Source: CAZQVA01 sp964596685
GTDB lineage: Bacteria > Chlamydiota > Chlamydiia > Chlamydiales > VFKH01
Assembly (NCBI GenBank): GCA_964596685.1
Contig: CAZQVA010000002.1
Span: 1-64,000, forward strand
Length of the DNA: 64,000 nucleotides
Direction: 5' to 3'
Part shown: positions 50,938 to 59,346 of the stretch, in pieces
Layout: each line of letters begins with the position of its first letter
Numbering within the stretch: position 1 is the first letter of the stretch
Program-made: the position numbers and the translations under genes
Notes under the pieces: model-generated
The model's database searches: none
Seen by the model: the letters and a program-made list of their open reading frames with translations, nothing else
What the model was told of the DNA's origin: nothing

Positions 50938-51728
50938 ATGAAAAATTAAATTACAATACTTCAAGTATGAATAAAAATAAAAAGATTTTAATTACAAATG
51001 ATGACGGAATTAATGCGCCCGGTATTCGGCATTTATGGGAACAGGTGCGTGCAATTGGGGATGTTACCGTTGTTGCGCCATCCAAAGAGCGATCTGGAGC
51101 AAGCTTATCGATTACCATTCGCGATCATTTGGATTTGAGAGAACAAGAGGCGTGGCCGCAAGCATGGCATGTAAATGGAACGCCTGCTGATTGTGTTAAA
51201 ATGGCGCGCAATTTACTTTTTGATACTCCTCCTGACCTTGTTCTTTCGGGGATTAATCGAGGATCGAATGCTGGTCGAAATGTTCTCTATAGTGGTACAG
51301 TAGCAGGTGTAATTGAAGCAGTTTTAAATGGGATTCCTGGTGTGGCTTTTTCTTGCCAATGTTTGGAAAATCCCAATTATGAGCGTGCCCTTGCACATAT
51401 CCCTCAAATTGTCGAATATATTCTGAAACATCCCCCACAGGCTGGAACACTCTTGAATGTGACTTTCCCTTGTTACGCTCCTGAGGTTAAAGGAGTGCGC
51501 TTGGCAAAACAAGGATTGGGCTATTGGAAAGAGGTGTTAGAGCCTCACATAGACCCTTCTGGGCGTACGCTTTACCGCTTGGGATGTGAGCATGCGCATT
51601 TTGATGAAGATCCCGATAGTGATATTGCTTTGCTGGCAGATGGGTATGTTACGGTTGTACCTATTCAGGTCTCTTCCTTAACAGACGAAACGGAGTGGAT
51701 CAATAGACAGAAGCATTTTCTTGGTTAA
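50934..51728 (+). CDS. surE: 5'/3'-nucleotidase SurE
   Basis: The protein has 264 residues from the overlapping ATG at 50934, or 253 from the ATG at 50967. The latter places KILITNDDGINAPGI at the normal position for SurE. The metal-binding NDDG, the SGINRGSNAGRNVLYSGTVA loop and NGTPADCVKMA are diagnostic. SurE removes phosphate from nucleoside monophosphates and short polyphosphates in the cytoplasm. It follows the signal-peptide protein and precedes a membrane protein by 2 bases. Confidence 0.96.
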   Translation: MNEKLNYNTSSMNKNKKILITNDDGINAPGIRHLWEQVRAIGDVTVVAPSKERSGASLSITIRDHLDLREQEAWPQAWHVNGTPADCVKMARNLLFDTPPDLVLSGINRGSNAGRNVLYSGTVAGVIEAVLNGIPGVAFSCQCLENPNYERALAHIPQIVEYILKHPPQAGTLLNVTFPCYAPEVKGVRLAKQGLGYWKEVLEPHIDPSGRTLYRLGCEHAHFDEDPDSDIALLADGYVTVVPIQVSSLTDETEWINRQKHFLG

Positions 51729-51730
51729 CT

Positions 51731-52993
51731 ATGGTCGCAGCATCCTCTAGTCCTTCATTATTCCCTCCAGTTTCTCTTCCTTCTGTTGTAGCGCCACAAG
51801 ATCCACTTTCACAGCGCGTCAGTGCTTTTTTTCAAGCATTGATACAGCCAGGTGAAGTGAATATGTATGCAGGTACATCGCTTGCTTTTGTTTCTTCAGG
51901 AGTTGCACTTTACCAAATTGCCAAAAATGGATACTCGGCTGCTACGGCTGTGCACTATAAAGCTTACTATGCAGTCAAACACTATCTCCTCGATATGCTT
52001 CAGCAATGTATCCAGTTAGCAGCTTGCTTGACAAGCAATGTACAATTTTATCTTCTCATGGCTCAAAAAGTTGTTACGACGACTGCTGGTATTGCTGCTC
52101 CCTTCTCCTCCGCATTGGGTCTCATAGTAATGACTTGGGGTATTGTTAAGGAGAGTTTGCTCCTGCGTCAGACAAAAATGCATCTGCAAGAGTGCCGCGC
52201 AGCTTTAGATCAGAACCTACATTTGCCCATTGTGAATAAAGAGGCCCTTAAACAACTCATTGACACCTTTAGTGAGGAACTCAAACAGCGTCAAGAAATG
52301 GTTGAAAAGACTTTGAGCGCATTACCTGCTGGTATGCGAGCAAAGGGGCGCGTATTTTTAGAAAAGCATTATCGAGATGCAAATTTTAAGCGCTTATATG
52401 GAGCACATGGTTATCAATTTCTTGCCAAAATGAGTCAAGTTTCTCTTCGTGAGTCAATTAGCATAGAAGAAATTAGTCAAATGCGCTACGTGCAGACTGC
52501 CCTTAGGAATAAAGCGCGTGCGCATTGGCTTAACATTGCCGCAGCCGTTTTGGGGCTTGCCGCCGTCATATTTAGCTTTGCAGTGCCCGTATTAGGTCAA
52601 ATTGCATTTGTGAGTTATGCATGCTGGCTGGCATGGCTTGTATGCTGGTCTGGAGACCAGGTATGTCGTGTCCTCGAAAAGCGCACCTTCGCTAAAGAAG
52701 ATGCGTTTTATTTGCAAGTTTCGCCCGAAGAACAGATAAAACGACAAAGGTTGATTGAGAAGATTTGCAACTTACTGCCAGCATCAAAACCCGAAATCGA
52801 GTATACTTTGTTTGATCCAGATGCTTTTGCAGCATTGAAAAAAACAATTGTTGAGCGTCTGCATGTAGATAAAAAAGTTAAACAAGAGATTGCAAGTATA
52901 GATGCGTATTTTGATGAGGCATTGAAAGAGAAATGGAAAATGCAAGAAATGCGATTGGTAGAAACGACCCATGCCCCTGCGGAAGTGGCTTAA
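51731..52993 (+). CDS. Unrecognised membrane protein with helical regions
   Basis: The 420-residue protein has a Ser/Pro-rich start (MVAASSSPSLFPPVSLPSV). It has hydrophobic helices near residues 48-62 and a paired hydrophobic region near 107-140, then a charged helical stretch (140-240, probably coiled coil). Two more hydrophobic helices lie near 272-312, with a charged C-terminus. Paired hydrophobic helices around a soluble helical region recall chlamydial membrane effectors, but I do not recognise the family. Its last 61 bases overlap the SEC-C gene in another frame. Confidence 0.7.
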   Translation: MVAASSSPSLFPPVSLPSVVAPQDPLSQRVSAFFQALIQPGEVNMYAGTSLAFVSSGVALYQIAKNGYSAATAVHYKAYYAVKHYLLDMLQQCIQLAACLTSNVQFYLLMAQKVVTTTAGIAAPFSSALGLIVMTWGIVKESLLLRQTKMHLQECRAALDQNLHLPIVNKEALKQLIDTFSEELKQRQEMVEKTLSALPAGMRAKGRVFLEKHYRDANFKRLYGAHGYQFLAKMSQVSLRESISIEEISQMRYVQTALRNKARAHWLNIAAAVLGLAAVIFSFAVPVLGQIAFVSYACWLAWLVCWSGDQVCRVLEKRTFAKEDAFYLQVSPEEQIKRQRLIEKICNLLPASKPEIEYTLFDPDAFAALKKTIVERLHVDKKVKQEIASIDAYFDEALKEKWKMQEMRLVETTHAPAEVA

Positions 52994-53160
52994 AGTATAA
53001 GAAATGCTGCTTTGGTAAGTCGGCTGTGCGTAAGAAAATTACGGCAAAGTGGATTCAACCCAATGAAAAAACTGCCTTTGTACCGCCTCCTTTTCGTCCA
53101 ACAGCAGTAGATTTTCGTGAGCAAACAGAAGAATCGTCTAGTCAAGATCTTAAGCAATAG
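52933..53160 (+). CDS. Small SEC-C motif protein
   Basis: The 75-residue protein contains a near-perfect SEC-C zinc motif, IGRNDPCPCGSGLKYKKCC (CxC, eight residues, CC) at residues 8-26. The motif is the same as at the end of SecA. The remaining 50 residues are polar. Such stand-alone SEC-C proteins may bind SecB or ribosomes. The only ATG before the motif is inside the preceding gene, giving a 61-base out-of-frame overlap. The strength of the motif makes the frame convincing. Confidence 0.8.
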   Translation: MENARNAIGRNDPCPCGSGLKYKKCCFGKSAVRKKITAKWIQPNEKTAFVPPPFRPTAVDFREQTEESSSQDLKQ

Positions 53161-53172
53161 TTTAGACTGTAC

Positions 53173-53518
53173 TTAGTTTTTCGTGTCGACAAGTGTGATC
53201 ACAAGTACTACTGGTAGAGTGTGCATCTTAAGAGTATTTGTGAGTTCAGTTGTAAATACGATCACTTTAATGATGTCTTGTAAAAAGATGTAGAAGTGAT
53301 GGGCTTGCGTGAGTGATGCTGCGTTGAAAGTACCGCACAAGATGGATGGATTTAAAGAGGAATCTTCTTCTTGTTCTTTTCCATAAATGGATTGATACTG
53401 CTTTAAAAGCCAAACGTTAATTATCCCTCTATAATAGGGAGAAAAAGAAATATTCTTTTAAGTAGTTTTGATTGATAAAACGCCCTAGAGCGCCAAATAG
53501 AGAATCAAGGCGCATCAT
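53173..53518 (-). pseudogene. Probable frameshifted small gene
   Basis: On the minus strand an ATG at 53518 opens a frame reading MMRLDSLFGALGRFINQN, which stops after about 29 codons. The +1 frame is open for 94 codons (53457-53173), containing YYRGIINVWLLKQY and LTQAHHFYIFLQDII. The two overlap at a T/C-rich run (TTTCTTTTTCTCCC near 53440), where one indel would join them into about 115 residues. I do not recognise the product. This could be a real pseudogene, a sequencing error or chance open frames. Confidence 0.4.
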
Positions 53519-53686
53519 ATATGCTCATTGCCGGCCCTCCATGTACCTTAGACTAGGTGATGGAATCGTTTCGTGCCGATTTTAGCGGTTAAGTACCTTT
53601 TTGTTATAGAACCTCTTGAAGGATAGTATCAGAGAAAGGGAAAAGCGTTGAAGTTCGGTGTTATTGTAACCGAAACTGGTGACGAC
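53519..53686. other. Upstream region of RNase G gene
   Basis: No gene is seen in this part of the 526-base gap between the SEC-C gene and the RNase G start. A likely promoter lies at 53582-53610 and an AGGG-containing purine stretch at 53630-53645. Confidence 0.4.
53582..53610 (+). promoter_or_regulatory. Possible promoter for RNase G-plsB-USP genes
   Basis: TTAGCG (53582-53587), a 17-base spacer and TATAGA (53605-53610). Both boxes are partial matches, so this is tentative. Confidence 0.35.
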
Positions 53687-55213
53687 ATGCAGGAGATTAT
53701 TCTCAACATTGAATCGAAACAGATGCGTTATGCGCATTTGAAAAATGGTCAACTTTACGATTTAGTTGTCGAGCGCAAAAAAGCGCGCCAACTCTCTGGT
53801 AATATCTATCGTGGCCGTGTCACACATATTCTCCATAATATCCAATCCGCTTTTATTGATATCAATGAAGGGGAAAATGGCTTCATTCATATTTCCGACA
53901 TTGTAGAAAATCGCAAGAAGTTTGAAGAGCTTTTTGACATGGATTTCGAGAATGCCTCAGATGCAAGAGACGATGCTAAAGATATTGAACAGTTATTAAA
54001 AGTTGATCAAAACGTCTTAGTTCAAGTTGTAAAGGAACCAATCGGTTCTAAAGGCGCGCGTTTAACATCTAATATATCAATTGCTGGACGCTACCTCGTG
54101 CTTTTGCCGAACTCACCTCATCGCGGGGTCTCTCGCAAAATTGAGGATCGGCATGTGCGTGAACGTTTAAAAAAATTGATCCAATCTTTTGAGATGCCGC
54201 AAAACATGGGGCTAATTTGTCGTACAGCGAGTGGCCATCAAACGGCTGAGACTCTTATCGAAGAAGCTCATGAATTATTAGCGCAATGGCAAGGTGTTGT
54301 CGAGCGTTTTCACCAGCATCATAAGCCAGCCTGTCTCTATGAAGAAAGTGATCTGATTAAACGTGCTGTGATGACAGCAATTGATAAAAAATTAGCTAAG
54401 ATTGTAGTGGATGATCAGGCAACGTACCAGATCATCAAGCATCTTTATCAAAAGCATGCTAATGGGCATGAATTACATATCGAACACTACAAAGAAGTGA
54501 CTCCTCTATTTGAGCGCTATAATGTCGAAAAAGAAATCGAAAAGGCGTTGCGCCATAAAATTTGGTTATCCAGTGGTGGGTACCTCTTTTTCGATCGCAC
54601 AGAGGCTATGTATACGATTGATGTAAACTCAGGACGTAGTGTCACAGGTTCTCAACAGGGAGATGTGGAAGAGACGTTGGTGAGGATTAATTTAGAGGCG
54701 GCTGAAGAAATTGCTCGGCAATTGCGCATTCGGAATATTGGTGGACTTGTCATTTGTGATTTTATAGATATGCGTTCTAAACGCAATCAAAAACGTGTAT
54801 TAGATAAACTAAAAGAATGCATGAAAGATGATTCCGCAAAGTGCACGATTTTAGCGATGAGTGAATTTGGCCTTGTAGAGATGACGCGTCAACGCAATAG
54901 AGAGTCACTCGCTCAAACGCTCTTTACGCATTGTCCCTATTGTATTGGGAGTGGGTTGATTAAGACGCATGAGACAGTCGCTATCGAATTGGAACGCGCT
55001 TTCCGTAAATCTGTGGGGCTGTATGAAAATTATGCACTCCAGGTGAGACTACATCCCGAATTATTGGCCTATCTGGAAGAACAAGATAAGCAACACCTTC
55101 TTTCATTAGCTCTTCACTCAGGTGTTGATCTAGAGTTTGAAGGGGATGATACACTTCACTTAAATGACTTTTTTTTTCATTCTGGCATTAATGGTAAACG
55201 TATCGAGGTATGA
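53687..55213 (+). CDS. rng: Ribonuclease G/E family endoribonuclease
   Basis: From the ATG at 53687 the protein has 508 residues and the N-terminus lines up with RNase G. A TTG at 53648, with AGGG ahead of it, would add 13 residues and cannot be excluded. An S1-like region (GNIYRGRVTHILHNIQSAFI and GFIHISD) is followed by a long catalytic domain with VDVNSG-like TIDVNSGRSV, GGLVICDFIDM and the zinc-link cysteines HCPYCIGSG. It lacks the long disordered RNase E tail. It cuts single-stranded AU-rich RNA in rRNA maturation and mRNA decay. It overlaps plsB by 4 bases. Confidence 0.93.
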   Translation: MQEIILNIESKQMRYAHLKNGQLYDLVVERKKARQLSGNIYRGRVTHILHNIQSAFIDINEGENGFIHISDIVENRKKFEELFDMDFENASDARDDAKDIEQLLKVDQNVLVQVVKEPIGSKGARLTSNISIAGRYLVLLPNSPHRGVSRKIEDRHVRERLKKLIQSFEMPQNMGLICRTASGHQTAETLIEEAHELLAQWQGVVERFHQHHKPACLYEESDLIKRAVMTAIDKKLAKIVVDDQATYQIIKHLYQKHANGHELHIEHYKEVTPLFERYNVEKEIEKALRHKIWLSSGGYLFFDRTEAMYTIDVNSGRSVTGSQQGDVEETLVRINLEAAEEIARQLRIRNIGGLVICDFIDMRSKRNQKRVLDKLKECMKDDSAKCTILAMSEFGLVEMTRQRNRESLAQTLFTHCPYCIGSGLIKTHETVAIELERAFRKSVGLYENYALQVRLHPELLAYLEEQDKQHLLSLALHSGVDLEFEGDDTLHLNDFFFHSGINGKRIEV

Positions 55214-56184
55214 TGTTTTTACAACAGTTAGATCAGTTGAAAGGGCAATTATCCACGAAGTATGCTCCTCTTATGGAACTCTTAAGAGGGTTTTATGAGC
55301 GTTATTGCGCCGTCACAGCATCAGTAATTGCAGAGCAAAAGCAAGATGAAATATTTGCACAATATCTTAAGTTGCTGCGACGCCAAATTGAACAACCATA
55401 TGTCTTTGAATTATATCACCAAGCGATTACTGAGCCTGAAAACTATACAAAGTTTGGTTGCGATTTTACACGTCCTTTAATTGACTTTGCACACTCTTCT
55501 TGTACGGGGAAGGAGCAACTAGGGCAAATTGAAAAGTGGTTGTTGGCAAAAGAGAATGTCATTTTGCTCGCTAATCATCAAGTCGAATTAGATCCTCAGG
55601 TACTGATGCTCATGTTACAGGATGAGTATCCTGAAATGATCAAGCGAATGGTGTGTGTAGCGGGGCAAAAAGTGCTGACCAATCCATTAGCAGTGCCTTT
55701 TAGTTTAGGTTGTAATTTACTTTGCATCTTCTCTCGCAAGTATATCGATCAAGATCCGTCGACACGTATGGACAAGCAGCTTCACAATCAACGAACGATG
55801 AAAACAATGCGACATCTTCTTTCGCAAGGTGGCTGTTGTATTTATGTGGCTCCAAGTGGAGGCAGAGATCGTATGGATGAAAATGGTACGATTAAGTTAG
55901 CGCCATTTGATCCAGATAGTATTGAAATGTTGCGTTTGATGGCTGCTGGGGCTACTTCGCCGACCCATTTTTGCCCTCTTGCGCTTCATACGATGCCCTT
56001 ATTAGCACCTCCTCCTGTAGGATCTTTGGAAGAAACGCTGTTGCCTTTAAGAGCTCCCGTGCATCTGCACTTTTGCCCAGAAATCGCATTAAAAGCATCG
56101 CATAGTGAAGACAAACATGCCGCACGCATCGAAGTAGCTGCTGCTGTCTTTGAAAAAGTTGAAGCTGCTTATCGAGCTTTCTAA
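55210..56184 (+). CDS. plsB: Glycerol-3-phosphate acyltransferase, plant-chloroplast type
   Basis: The 324-residue protein has the acyltransferase motif NHQVELDPQVL (HxxxxD form) near residue 118, the phosphate-binding YVAPSGGRDRMDENG near 218, and helical N-terminal sequence. The length and motif context match the soluble chloroplast-type G3P acyltransferase rather than the large membrane PlsB of enterobacteria; chlamydiae are known to carry this form. It makes lysophosphatidic acid, the start of phospholipid synthesis. It is linked to RNase G upstream and overlaps the next gene by one base. Confidence 0.93.
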   Translation: MMFLQQLDQLKGQLSTKYAPLMELLRGFYERYCAVTASVIAEQKQDEIFAQYLKLLRRQIEQPYVFELYHQAITEPENYTKFGCDFTRPLIDFAHSSCTGKEQLGQIEKWLLAKENVILLANHQVELDPQVLMLMLQDEYPEMIKRMVCVAGQKVLTNPLAVPFSLGCNLLCIFSRKYIDQDPSTRMDKQLHNQRTMKTMRHLLSQGGCCIYVAPSGGRDRMDENGTIKLAPFDPDSIEMLRLMAAGATSPTHFCPLALHTMPLLAPPPVGSLEETLLPLRAPVHLHFCPEIALKASHSEDKHAARIEVAAAVFEKVEAAYRAF

Positions 56185-57308
56185 TGGTTTCAGCTAGTTC
56201 ACTAAGAACGCTTGTAGGTATTACTCATGGGGGACCATTACATGTAGCGGATATCAAAGATGCTTGTTGCAAGATTTCGATAGTGACCGCCGGACTAGCT
56301 GGTATCACTGTAGGAAGCGTTTATCTCATGTCACGTTTTCATATTGCTTTCGGGGTAATTATACCAGGAAGTGTTGCCGTGGCAATTGTAGCTGCTAAAT
56401 GTTTAAAGCCGTGTTCTCATAAAAACACTTCAAGCCCACTTGCCGTCACTCCTCAGTCGCCTTCAAGAGATTTGCGCATTACAATTGATACATCATTTCT
56501 GCTCATTTGCCCAGGAATTGCTAATCGATCTGCCAATTGTTGGGTCAATGCATCATTGCAACTTTTTTTAAATCTGCCTAAATGGAGAGAAATGATCGAA
56601 GATGTCTTTTCAGGCACTGTATTCGGTGACATTTTGCAAGATTATAATACAGTTGTAGGCGGCGTGAGCCGTTTAGACTCACAAAAAGTCCGTGAATGGC
56701 TTGCTGCACAGGTGCCCGGGAGTGTGGTATCGGATTGTGATCACCATGAAGACCCTGTGATCTTATTTGACTATCTTCTCTCTTCTGCTGGTCGGTTTTT
56801 AGAGTGGCAGCAGGGGTGTCAGCAAGATAAGCTGACATGGCAGCGGGACACATTGATGCGGTTGTATATAAATAACGAAAGCGAATCATTTTCAGATCTA
56901 TTAAGTCGTTTTTTTGATAGCGAAACGGAAGAAGGAAAGCCAATTCAGTCGCGTTTTATTACTTTTCCCGACGAATTAACCCTGCAAATATGTCGTTTTG
57001 GGATCGCTCAAGAGGGAGAGCGCTACAAAATTGCAACGCCCATTGCAGTTCCCAATGTTTTTAAGTTACAGCAGCATTATGTTAGAAGTGATGAACCGGC
57101 TGCAGAATATCGATGCAACGGATTTATTTATCATGAGGGGAGTTTAGATCAGGGTCATTATGTGGCATGTATCAAAAAGGTGGGTCGTTGGTGGATGTGC
57201 AACGATGATCGGCCTATACAAAGCCTCACTTCTGACGAGGTTAGAGGTTATATGGCCCATTCATATATCTACCACTTTTCAAAGGCTCTGCAGCAAGAAA
57301 ATTACTAA
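56184..57308 (+). CDS. Predicted USP-type (C19) deubiquitinase with N-terminal membrane segment
   Basis: The 374-residue protein shows the two boxes of ubiquitin-specific proteases. The Cys box is GIANRSANCWVNASLQLF, with Cys119 as nucleophile. The His box is YHEGSLDQGHYVACIKK, with His325, followed by WWMCNDDRPIQSL (Asn340/Asp341) and the final aromatic SYIYHF. One or two hydrophobic helices lie at about 31-72, so it may be anchored in or pass through a membrane. The domain is small for a USP and lacks zinc fingers. Bacteria have no ubiquitin, so the target would be host proteins. The gene touches plsB by one base and precedes the tRNA genes. Host-like origin by transfer is inferred, not shown. 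Confidence 0.8.
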   Translation: MVSASSLRTLVGITHGGPLHVADIKDACCKISIVTAGLAGITVGSVYLMSRFHIAFGVIIPGSVAVAIVAAKCLKPCSHKNTSSPLAVTPQSPSRDLRITIDTSFLLICPGIANRSANCWVNASLQLFLNLPKWREMIEDVFSGTVFGDILQDYNTVVGGVSRLDSQKVREWLAAQVPGSVVSDCDHHEDPVILFDYLLSSAGRFLEWQQGCQQDKLTWQRDTLMRLYINNESESFSDLLSRFFDSETEEGKPIQSRFITFPDELTLQICRFGIAQEGERYKIATPIAVPNVFKLQQHYVRSDEPAAEYRCNGFIYHEGSLDQGHYVACIKKVGRWWMCNDDRPIQSLTSDEVRGYMAHSYIYHFSKALQQENY

Positions 57309-57323
57309 TGTGCCATTAAAGCC

Positions 57324-57353
57324 TTGACCATAATGGAGGGGCTTTGCTATAAC
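57324..57353 (+). promoter_or_regulatory. Promoter for tRNA-Thr (and tRNA-Tyr)
   Basis: TTGACC (57324-57329), an 18-base spacer and TATAAC (57348-57353) end 25 bases before the tRNA-Thr gene. Confidence 0.6.
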
Positions 57354-57378
57354 TTTAGTCACTATCGCCTTAGCGAAT

Positions 57379-57451
57379 GCTGACATAGCTCAATTGGTAG
57401 AGCGCCCGACTTGTAATCGGATGGTTGAGGGTTCAATTCCTTCTGTCAGCA
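57379..57451 (+). tRNA. tRNA-Thr (anticodon TGT)
   Basis: The 73-base gene folds into a complete cloverleaf. Acceptor GCTGACA pairs with TGTCAGC. The D arm is GCTC/GAGC, and the anticodon loop CTTGTAA gives anticodon TGT, reading ACA. The T arm is GAGGG/CCTTC around TTCAATT. The discriminator base is A and CCA is not encoded. One mismatch (C-A) closes the anticodon stem. Confidence 0.95.
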
Positions 57452-57534
57452 AAGTTTCTTTCCTGTTCTAGGCTCTTTCCAGACCATATTTTGGCCCCTT
57501 CAGGTTCTGGCTGGGAATTCTCTAGTGTTTCGAT

Positions 57535-57616
57535 GGGGGTGTCGCATAGCGGCAATTGCAAGGGACTGTAAATCCCTCGTCTCACGACTCCGTTGGTTCG
57601 AGTCCAACCGCCCCCA
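57535..57616 (+). tRNA. tRNA-Tyr (anticodon GTA)
   Basis: The 82-base class II tRNA has acceptor GGGGGTG pairing with CGCCCCC, and anticodon loop CTGTAAA between GGGA and TCCC with anticodon GTA. It has a long variable arm, as expected for bacterial tRNA-Tyr, and T loop GTTCGAGTC. CCA is not encoded. It lies 83 bases after tRNA-Thr and is probably co-transcribed. Confidence 0.95.
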
Positions 57617-58032
57617 TCCTTTTGCGCATTTCTTAAATTCTATAAACTCAGACAGTGACTTTACATCTCAATGAAAGAGTAATGGGATGACAGTAGGTAG
57701 TCGAACTCACGTTAGTTTACGGTTGGTGATAATAGTCCTATAATTTCCTTAACATGACTTGTGTACATGTATGAGCGAATCAAAAATTTTTGTAAATTGT
57801 AAAAAATAGCATCAAAAGTTAGCAAGTATGGAATGTGAATCGTTTTATTGGCTTGTTCGGATAATATCGAAATAATATCGAGGATTGTTAAAAAAAGGAA
57901 GGGATGGTACTCTTTTTGACCATGAACCTAAAATAATGCAGAAGATAGTTAAACCCCAATCTGCTCAATCGGGGTTAAAGGAACGCTATTAACTATCATC
58001 CGTACTATTGATTTACCCAATCCTATAAGCTT
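57617..58032. other. Intergenic region with repeat remnant and nested hairpin
   Basis: No gene is seen in these 416 bases. Position 57700-57713 (GTCGAACTCACGTT) is the end of a family A repeat without a visible partner. A direct ATAATATCGA doublet lies near 57863. At 57944-57997 GATAGTTA pairs with TAACTATC around an inner AACCCC/GGGGTT stem, a structure that would form in the leader of the downstream gene. Confidence 0.5.
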
Positions 58033-59301
58033 TTGAACAATCACTTTTTTCAAAAATATCATTTGTTGCCAATTTGCTTACTGCTCTTTGCCTTTGTTCT
58101 CCCTTTATCTAAAGGCCTTTCGAATATCCTTTTTGCAGGGAGCTACTTATTGGTGATTTTAGGGGTGATTCAATCCTCGTCCTGGCGCCAGACGCTTTGG
58201 GCGCATTTTCGACAGCCGCTTTTGCTCGCTTTCTTTCTTTACTTTATCATCGCGGCTATAGGTGTTATTTATCCAAAAAATTTAGGGGCGGGATGGGCGA
58301 CTACCAATAAGTTTTTTGAAATGCTATTGATCTATTTTTTTGTAGCGACTCTGATTGACTCGATTCAGGATGAAAAGCGCCGCTTTCAATATGCTGTTGC
58401 TGTTCTCTTATGTTTTTTATCCGGCGTGTTATTGCTTAATATAACGGGCCTTTTTGCCTTATTCGGCAGCATAGGGCACCGCAAATTCGTGCTCCCTTTG
58501 CGACCTTTAGGCATGCATCATATTTGGTATGCTAATCTCAATGCAGCGGCACTCTATAGTGCTTTTTTTCTGCTCTTTCTATGTGAGCGCACTAAAACAC
58601 GCCTTGCGCGCACCTTTCTTACCTTGTCCTGTCTTTTGTCTTTAGGTGCAATTTTTCTGTCACTCTCTCGTGGAGCGTGGGTAGGTATTTTGCTAACAGG
58701 GATTTTTATTACGTACTTTTTTGTCAAAAGCAAGCGCGTCTATTTGTGTATCATCCTAGGATCCATAGTTGCATGTGTTGCGCTCTACTATACGGTACCG
58801 ATTTTTCATCAGCGCATCGCTCGTATTCCTTATGAATTAACTCAGTATTCCACAGGATTTACTCAAACCTCTTTGGGTGCTAGGTTAATCATGTGGAAGG
58901 CAGCGCTTATGATGTTTCAAGCGAATCCCTTCTTAGGTGTCGGCACGGGGAATTATTTGCCAACGGTCATGCTTTATATTCAGGAAGGTCTTTTGCCCAC
59001 TTTCTTGCGAGTATATAACCAACCGCACAACATGTATCTCTTTACATTGGCTACAAATGGTATTTTGGGGCTTCTAACGCTGCTTTATCTTTTTTATCGA
59101 AGTGTGCGCACTGCCTTTTTGCTGCTTAAAGTAAACCCTGCTGCCCGTCTTTTTGCGTTTCTAGCGCTTGCTGTCGCGATACATTTTATGATTGCAGGCT
59201 TTATAGATGCGTTTTTCAATATTCAAATTCTCCGCTATACATTCGCCCTTATGATGGGTGTCACACTTAGAAAATCGCTATTGCAACCCCGCCTCAAATA
59301 A
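58033..59301 (+). CDS. O-antigen ligase / polymerase-like membrane protein
   Basis: The 422-residue protein starts at a TTG (no earlier or nearby ATG) and has about 10-12 membrane helices. A hydrophilic periplasmic loop near residues 270-335 holds the family pattern GARLIMWKAALMMFQANPFL and GVGTGNYLPTV, with a nearby His in YNQPHNMYLF. It falls in the Wzy_C/WaaL superfamily, which ligates or polymerises O-antigen or other glycans at the outer face of the inner membrane. It is monocistronic. Which glycan it handles is unknown; the glycosyltransferase at 59877-60662 is nearby. Confidence 0.8.
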   Translation: MNNHFFQKYHLLPICLLLFAFVLPLSKGLSNILFAGSYLLVILGVIQSSSWRQTLWAHFRQPLLLAFFLYFIIAAIGVIYPKNLGAGWATTNKFFEMLLIYFFVATLIDSIQDEKRRFQYAVAVLLCFLSGVLLLNITGLFALFGSIGHRKFVLPLRPLGMHHIWYANLNAAALYSAFFLLFLCERTKTRLARTFLTLSCLLSLGAIFLSLSRGAWVGILLTGIFITYFFVKSKRVYLCIILGSIVACVALYYTVPIFHQRIARIPYELTQYSTGFTQTSLGARLIMWKAALMMFQANPFLGVGTGNYLPTVMLYIQEGLLPTFLRVYNQPHNMYLFTLATNGILGLLTLLYLFYRSVRTAFLLLKVNPAARLFAFLALAVAIHFMIAGFIDAFFNIQILRYTFALMMGVTLRKSLLQPRLK

Positions 59302-59306
59302 CTTGA

Positions 59307-59328
59307 ATGGTTCATTTTTTTGAACCAT
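59307..59328. terminator. Hairpin after the ligase-like gene
   Basis: ATGGTTCA and TGAACCAT form a perfect 8-bp stem with a loop of six T, six bases after the stop codon. No U-run follows, and the recX start is only 18 bases on, so it may be a weak terminator or a translation-modulating hairpin. Confidence 0.4.
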
Positions 59329-59346
59329 CCAGGTATAACGTTTGAA

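Noticed and set aside
57452..57534. Third tRNA between tRNA-Thr and tRNA-Tyr
   Set aside because: The 83 bases do not fold into a cloverleaf and lack a T-loop consensus.
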